Notes under the pieces: model-generated
Seen by the model: only the letters and a program-made list of their open reading frames with translations
What the model was told of the DNA's origin: nothing
Database searches by the model: none
Made by a program: the position numbers and the translations under genes
In this document: positions 60,857 to 64,000 of the stretch, piece after piece
Numbering within the stretch: the first letter of the stretch is position 1
Layout: the number at the start of each line of letters is the position of its first letter
Source of the DNA: Bacteroidota bacterium
GTDB lineage: Bacteria; Bacteroidota; Bacteroidia; Chitinophagales; BACL12
Reading direction: 5' to 3'
Assembly: GCA_016715425.1 (NCBI GenBank)
Contig: JADKAC010000002.1
Location: 62,001 to 126,000, forward strand
Length of the DNA: 64,000 nucleotides

Positions 60857-61810
60857 CTACCTCTTCAGCAACACATAATTCTTAGAAGCAAAAATTTCTT
60901 TGCCGCCTAAAATGTGTTGTTCTACAAAAGTGATGAACTTTGTTTTTAATTTATCATGTTTCATCTTCTCTGCATTCGGGTTGGTTTGTTTTTTAGAATA
61001 ATTTAATTCTTCTGCCCAATCGAATTGCGCAATTTTTTCCTGCATCACTTTTGGATGTGTGCCTTTAAATTTCGGTACATTTCCCAGTGCACCATAATCA
61101 AATTCTAATGCACGGGTATTATACATTTCACCTGCTTTTGTATCGCCTTTATGAATGGTATCCAATGCCTTCTTTTTCTTCTGCATATAATGTGGTGGTC
61201 GTACCCAACCATAATGATAAATGTATGCAGGAATTTTAATCACTTTTAATTTATACGTGTCTGCATGTTGACGATAATGCAAGCCATCAAAATTTGGGAT
61301 ACGTCGAAATGATTGTGCCGATTGCCAGGAATGAATATCCGGATGATTGCGCACTAAACGGATTTCATTTTTATACCAACCATGTGCAAGTTGATGATGA
61401 TTATAATCTCCCCAAAAATGAATGTAGTTAAATAGAAATCCTTCTACTTCTAAATCGCTTTTAAATTTTTCGCAATTACTTTTTATTGTTTCTAAATATT
61501 GTTCGTGAATAACCTCATCTGCCTGCACATATAAACACCAAGTTCCCTTACAATGATTTTTTGCAATATCAGTTTGATGTGCATTCTCCATTCCATTCGG
61601 ATATTTTTCTATATCCCAAACTGTGTCAATAATTTTTATTTTTTCCGAGCCTATACTTTCAATTTCTTTTCGTGTGGTATCATCTGCATCGCAATCACCG
61701 AGAGCAACAATAAATTCATCTACAATCGGCAACACAGACATGATGGAAGCTTTGATAGGATAGTATAGCTTCGATACATTTTTTGCCATTGTAAAACCAC
61801 TGATCAGCAT
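60857..61810 (-). CDS. Glycosyltransferase family 2 protein
   Basis: A 317-residue GT-A fold protein. The N-terminal nucleotide-sugar domain has FTMAKNVSKLYYPIKASIMS, VDEFIVALGDCDADDTTRK, and the metal-binding DxD equivalent GTWCLYVQADEVIHE. The C-terminal part contains HWQSAQSF-like and HYRQHADTY segments and ends with basic stretches. No membrane helix is predicted. It is probably involved in cell-surface glycan synthesis, but no other glycan gene is adjacent and the sugar is unknown. It stands alone between the convergent ligA and the SMR exporter. Confidence 0.85.
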   Translation of the reverse strand: MLISGFTMAKNVSKLYYPIKASIMSVLPIVDEFIVALGDCDADDTTRKEIESIGSEKIKIIDTVWDIEKYPNGMENAHQTDIAKNHCKGTWCLYVQADEVIHEQYLETIKSNCEKFKSDLEVEGFLFNYIHFWGDYNHHQLAHGWYKNEIRLVRNHPDIHSWQSAQSFRRIPNFDGLHYRQHADTYKLKVIKIPAYIYHYGWVRPPHYMQKKKKALDTIHKGDTKAGEMYNTRALEFDYGALGNVPKFKGTHPKVMQEKIAQFDWAEELNYSKKQTNPNAEKMKHDKLKTKFITFVEQHILGGKEIFASKNYVLLKR

Positions 61811-61846
61811 ATTGATAATGTTATTTGTTGCTAAATTAAAAAACCT

Positions 61847-62179
61847 TTATTGTGCAGCAGTTACATACTTTAATCCTATGATAGAGATGACAAGTGTAGT
61901 GATAAAAAATAATCGCCAGAATTCGGCAGGTTCTTTAAAAAATAGTATGCCTACAATTGCAGTACCCGCAGCGCCAATGCCCGTCCAAACCGCATAAGCA
62001 GTTCCGATTGGTAGTGTTTGTGTAGCCTTATATAATAATAGCATACTGATTACTAGGCATATAATAAATCCTGTAAACCAATAAGTATTTGCAACACCTT
62101 CCGCAGTTTTCATTTTACCCAAACAAAATGCAAATCCAGTTTCAAAAAATCCGGCGATGATGAGAATAATCCAATTCAT
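61847..62179 (-). CDS. SMR-family exporter (SugE/Gdx-like)
   Basis: A 110-residue protein with four membrane helices. The central Glu is in the first helix, IIAGFFETGFAFCLGKM. The family's conserved GTAYAVWTGIGAAGTAIVGI and FFKEPAEFWRLFF follow. The sequence is nearer to SugE/Gdx, which export guanidinium and some quaternary ammonium compounds, than to EmrE, because the first helix carries the short pattern with Phe before Glu. Only one SMR gene is present, so it would act as an antiparallel homodimer. Confidence 0.85.
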   Translation of the reverse strand: MNWIILIIAGFFETGFAFCLGKMKTAEGVANTYWFTGFIICLVISMLLLYKATQTLPIGTAYAVWTGIGAAGTAIVGILFFKEPAEFWRLFFITTLVISIIGLKYVTAAQ

Positions 62180-62257
62180 GTTTTATATAATTTTTCAACA
62201 ACTTCATTACAACAAGCTTTTCACACCTTATATCAGAATATATTTTTAAATAGGTTT

Positions 62258-62677
62258 CTATTCCATATCCATAGCCCCACTAAAACCTGAACTTTCTGGT
62301 GCTTCCCATAATTCAATTTTATTGCCATCAGGATCCATTATCCATGCAAATTTTCCGTAATCATACACTTCCATTTCACCAGCTAGTTCTACACCTTCTT
62401 CTTTTAAAACGATTAATAATTTTTCCAAATCCTTTACACGAAAATTTATCATAAACTCATTCTTACCCGGATTGATGTAAGTGGTTTCTTTATCGAAAAT
62501 ACTAAAAACAGTTTCCCCTTTTTTAGTGGGATCATTTGGAGAACTCCATTGAAATAATATTCCATTCACCGGATCATTTTTTAACCCCAAATGTTTAGAA
62601 TACCATTCTTGTAATTTCTTGTTATCAGATTTTGCTTTAAAGAAAATACCGCCGATACCTGTTACTCTTTTTTCCAT
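62258..62677 (-). CDS. VOC-family (glyoxalase-like) protein
   Basis: A 139-residue VOC protein: VTGIGGIFFKAKSDNKKLQE, YSKHLGLKNDPVNGILFQWS, MINFRVKDLEKLLIVLKEEG, and the final YGKFAWIMDPDGNKIELWEA with the typical DPDGNxIELWE end. The metal ligands are only partly conserved. Its ATG overlaps the stop of the TonB-dependent receptor gene (TAATG), so the two are translationally coupled. Confidence 0.85.
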   Translation of the reverse strand: MEKRVTGIGGIFFKAKSDNKKLQEWYSKHLGLKNDPVNGILFQWSSPNDPTKKGETVFSIFDKETTYINPGKNEFMINFRVKDLEKLLIVLKEEGVELAGEMEVYDYGKFAWIMDPDGNKIELWEAPESSGFSGAMDME

Positions 62678-64000
62678 TAGAAAGTATATTTAAATAATAA
62701 CGTATAATTCGCAGGTTGATCTGTTTTTGCAGGCCGCAATGCATATTCTCGATTAAAAATATTCTTAACCATAGCTTGCACACGAATATGCGTATTGATA
62801 TCATAACCCACTCGTGCATCAAAAATCCAATCGCCATTTACATGCTCGTAACGGAAATCCTGCAAGCCCGGAGGAATACCAAAATCAGCAAATACATAAT
62901 CAATATTTTCCATGAATGAATAGTAATTTATTGTTACACCAATAGCTACTTTTTTAATGGTGTATTCTAAATCTGTACGGAACATATAACGAAAGCGATA
63001 ATTTAAAACAGTACTTACAAAAGCAGAATCTTTATGATTAAAACCATACACAAAATTATTAAAGAAATTCCCCCATTGATACAGCGATGAGTCTGCATTT
63101 AAATTTGCAGGATACACATAATTATATCCGCATATAACAGAAAGATTATTGCCGAAAATTTTTCCATCACCCACAAGTGTTAATTCAAAGCCAGCCATTC
63201 TTGAACGACCGATGTTTAAAGATTTAAACCCAATTAGTGGTGGACCTAAATCATCATACAATCCAAATGTAAATTCGGTCATTTCATAATAGTCGGTTAC
63301 ATAAAAAGCGGCATCGGCATATCCACTCCAATTGTTTAGAAATAACGATTTTTTTATACCCACTTCACCGTTCCAACCATACTCAGGAAGAATATCAGGA
63401 TTGGAAAATATTAATAGAATTCCTAAATTGGTTTGCGCATATTTTTCTACCAAACTCGGGGCACGATATCCTTGACCAAAAGAAGCTCTTAAAAAAGTGG
63501 ATGGTCCTGCACGATAATTAATTCCCGCTTTAATAATTGGTGCAGATAATGCTTCGGTAGTATCCAATAAATACCATTCTTCCCGAAAGCCAAAATTAAA
63601 GGTGAGGCGGTCGAATATTTTCTTTTCTATCTGCGCATAAAACCCACCGGAGAATCCATCGTGATCACCAAGACCATCATCTCTCACATGAAACCGATAG
63701 CCCGAAAATCCCGCAGTAACAAAGAAATCATTTTGAAATTCCCGGTGATATTGATAGTCGAGATTTACTAAATAGGAATCGCCGCCGGTGCTATCGGTAT
63801 AGGTTACGTTATTATTATAATACCGCATCTTAAACTTATGCTCGTTACCATTATTATCATTAAAATTCAACCATGGATCTATCGTTGTCCAAATAAATTT
63901 CCAGTTTAATAAAGTAGTTGTTGTTGGTTGATCATATCCGCCGCCAAATGGCCGATAAATTCCTGTGTCGCCATTCATAAATAAAAAGAAAATACCTTCA
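62677..64000 (-). CDS. TonB-dependent receptor, C-terminal part (continues beyond the window)
   Basis: The 3' 441 codons of a TonB-dependent outer-membrane receptor. The frame stays open to base 64,000, so the start, plug and TonB box lie outside. Features are alternating barrel strands (FKMRYYNNNVTY, LVNLDYQYHREF, LTFNFGFREEWY), the family's FGQGYRAPSLVEKYAQTNLG, an ENGxxxE-like NGEVGIKKSLF, and the terminal barrel strand VKNIFNREYALRPAKTDQPA ending LLFKYTF. This C-terminal pattern fits receptors for iron, cobalamin or similar ligands. Stop and downstream ATG overlap (TAATG). Confidence 0.92.
   Translation of the reverse strand, partial: EGIFFLFMNGDTGIYRPFGGGYDQPTTTTLLNWKFIWTTIDPWLNFNDNNGNEHKFKMRYYNNNVTYTDSTGGDSYLVNLDYQYHREFQNDFFVTAGFSGYRFHVRDDGLGDHDGFSGGFYAQIEKKIFDRLTFNFGFREEWYLLDTTEALSAPIIKAGINYRAGPSTFLRASFGQGYRAPSLVEKYAQTNLGILLIFSNPDILPEYGWNGEVGIKKSLFLNNWSGYADAAFYVTDYYEMTEFTFGLYDDLGPPLIGFKSLNIGRSRMAGFELTLVGDGKIFGNNLSVICGYNYVYPANLNADSSLYQWGNFFNNFVYGFNHKDSAFVSTVLNYRFRYMFRTDLEYTIKKVAIGVTINYYSFMENIDYVFADFGIPPGLQDFRYEHVNGDWIFDARVGYDINTHIRVQAMVKNIFNREYALRPAKTDQPANYTLLFKYTF

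Noticed and set aside
1..64000. tRNA, rRNA and transposase genes
   Set aside because: I looked through the gaps for TTCGAAT-type T-loops with paired acceptor stems, rRNA-like sequence and transposase motifs (DDE, tyrosine recombinase) and found none that I could support by eye.

Overview
The window looks like the chromosome of a low-GC member of the Bacteroidota, probably an environmental lineage near Chitinophagales/Sphingobacteriales. The evidence is four large secreted proteins with C-terminal type IX (T9SS) sorting domains, a TonB-dependent receptor, the eno-divIC neighbourhood, near absence of Shine-Dalgarno sites, and promoters with the phylum's -7 box TAnnTTTG, often only a few bases from the start codon.

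Bases 1-17,250 are an accessory-like segment. It holds an RsbQ-like hydrolase, an AraC regulator, cupins, a small envelope-stress cluster (outer-membrane barrel, lmo0937-type membrane peptide, a broken YtxH gene), a broken propeller gene, a secreted Ntn hydrolase fused to DUF2141, a rifampin ADP-ribosyltransferase (Arr), a DUF2254 membrane protein, and a complete tolC-adaptor-RND efflux operon on the minus strand. It ends with an orphan phage-tail-tube-like protein carrying an apparent membrane anchor, and a frameshifted barrel gene.

Bases 17,250-62,000 are mostly core genes: MlaE/MlaF-type lipid ABC transporter, sucD, fumC, SRAP protease, carA, enolase (frameshifted), divIC, YyaL-like thioredoxin-domain protein (frameshifted), fabG, pyrH-frr, rhodanese-TauE, POT peptide transporter, trmB, an alkyltransferase-like protein, an ABC-F protein, a LemA-TPM-TPM operon, pterin dehydratase and ligA. 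Two pairs of T9SS cargo genes lie among them. The right end holds a glycosyltransferase, an SMR exporter, a VOC protein and a TonB-dependent receptor cut by the window edge.

The most striking signal lies between the core genes. Most longer tandem or convergent intergenic gaps right of 17,255 are filled with degenerate short-period repeats of about nine word families (7-10 bp periods), separated by A-tracts and arranged in a recurring order and orientation. They are absent from the divergent (promoter) gaps and from the first 17 kb. They often begin at, or inside, the 3' end of the upstream gene and supply its stop codon. A related element with two UUCG-type hairpins occurs three times in terminator orientation. 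I do not recognise a described mobile element or regulatory system that explains this architecture.

Six genes are broken by single-base changes or stops (YtxH, propeller, barrel at 16.6 kb, enolase, YyaL-like, DUF3575-like barrel). Three of the breaks are in A homopolymers, so some may be sequencing or assembly errors, particularly in enolase.
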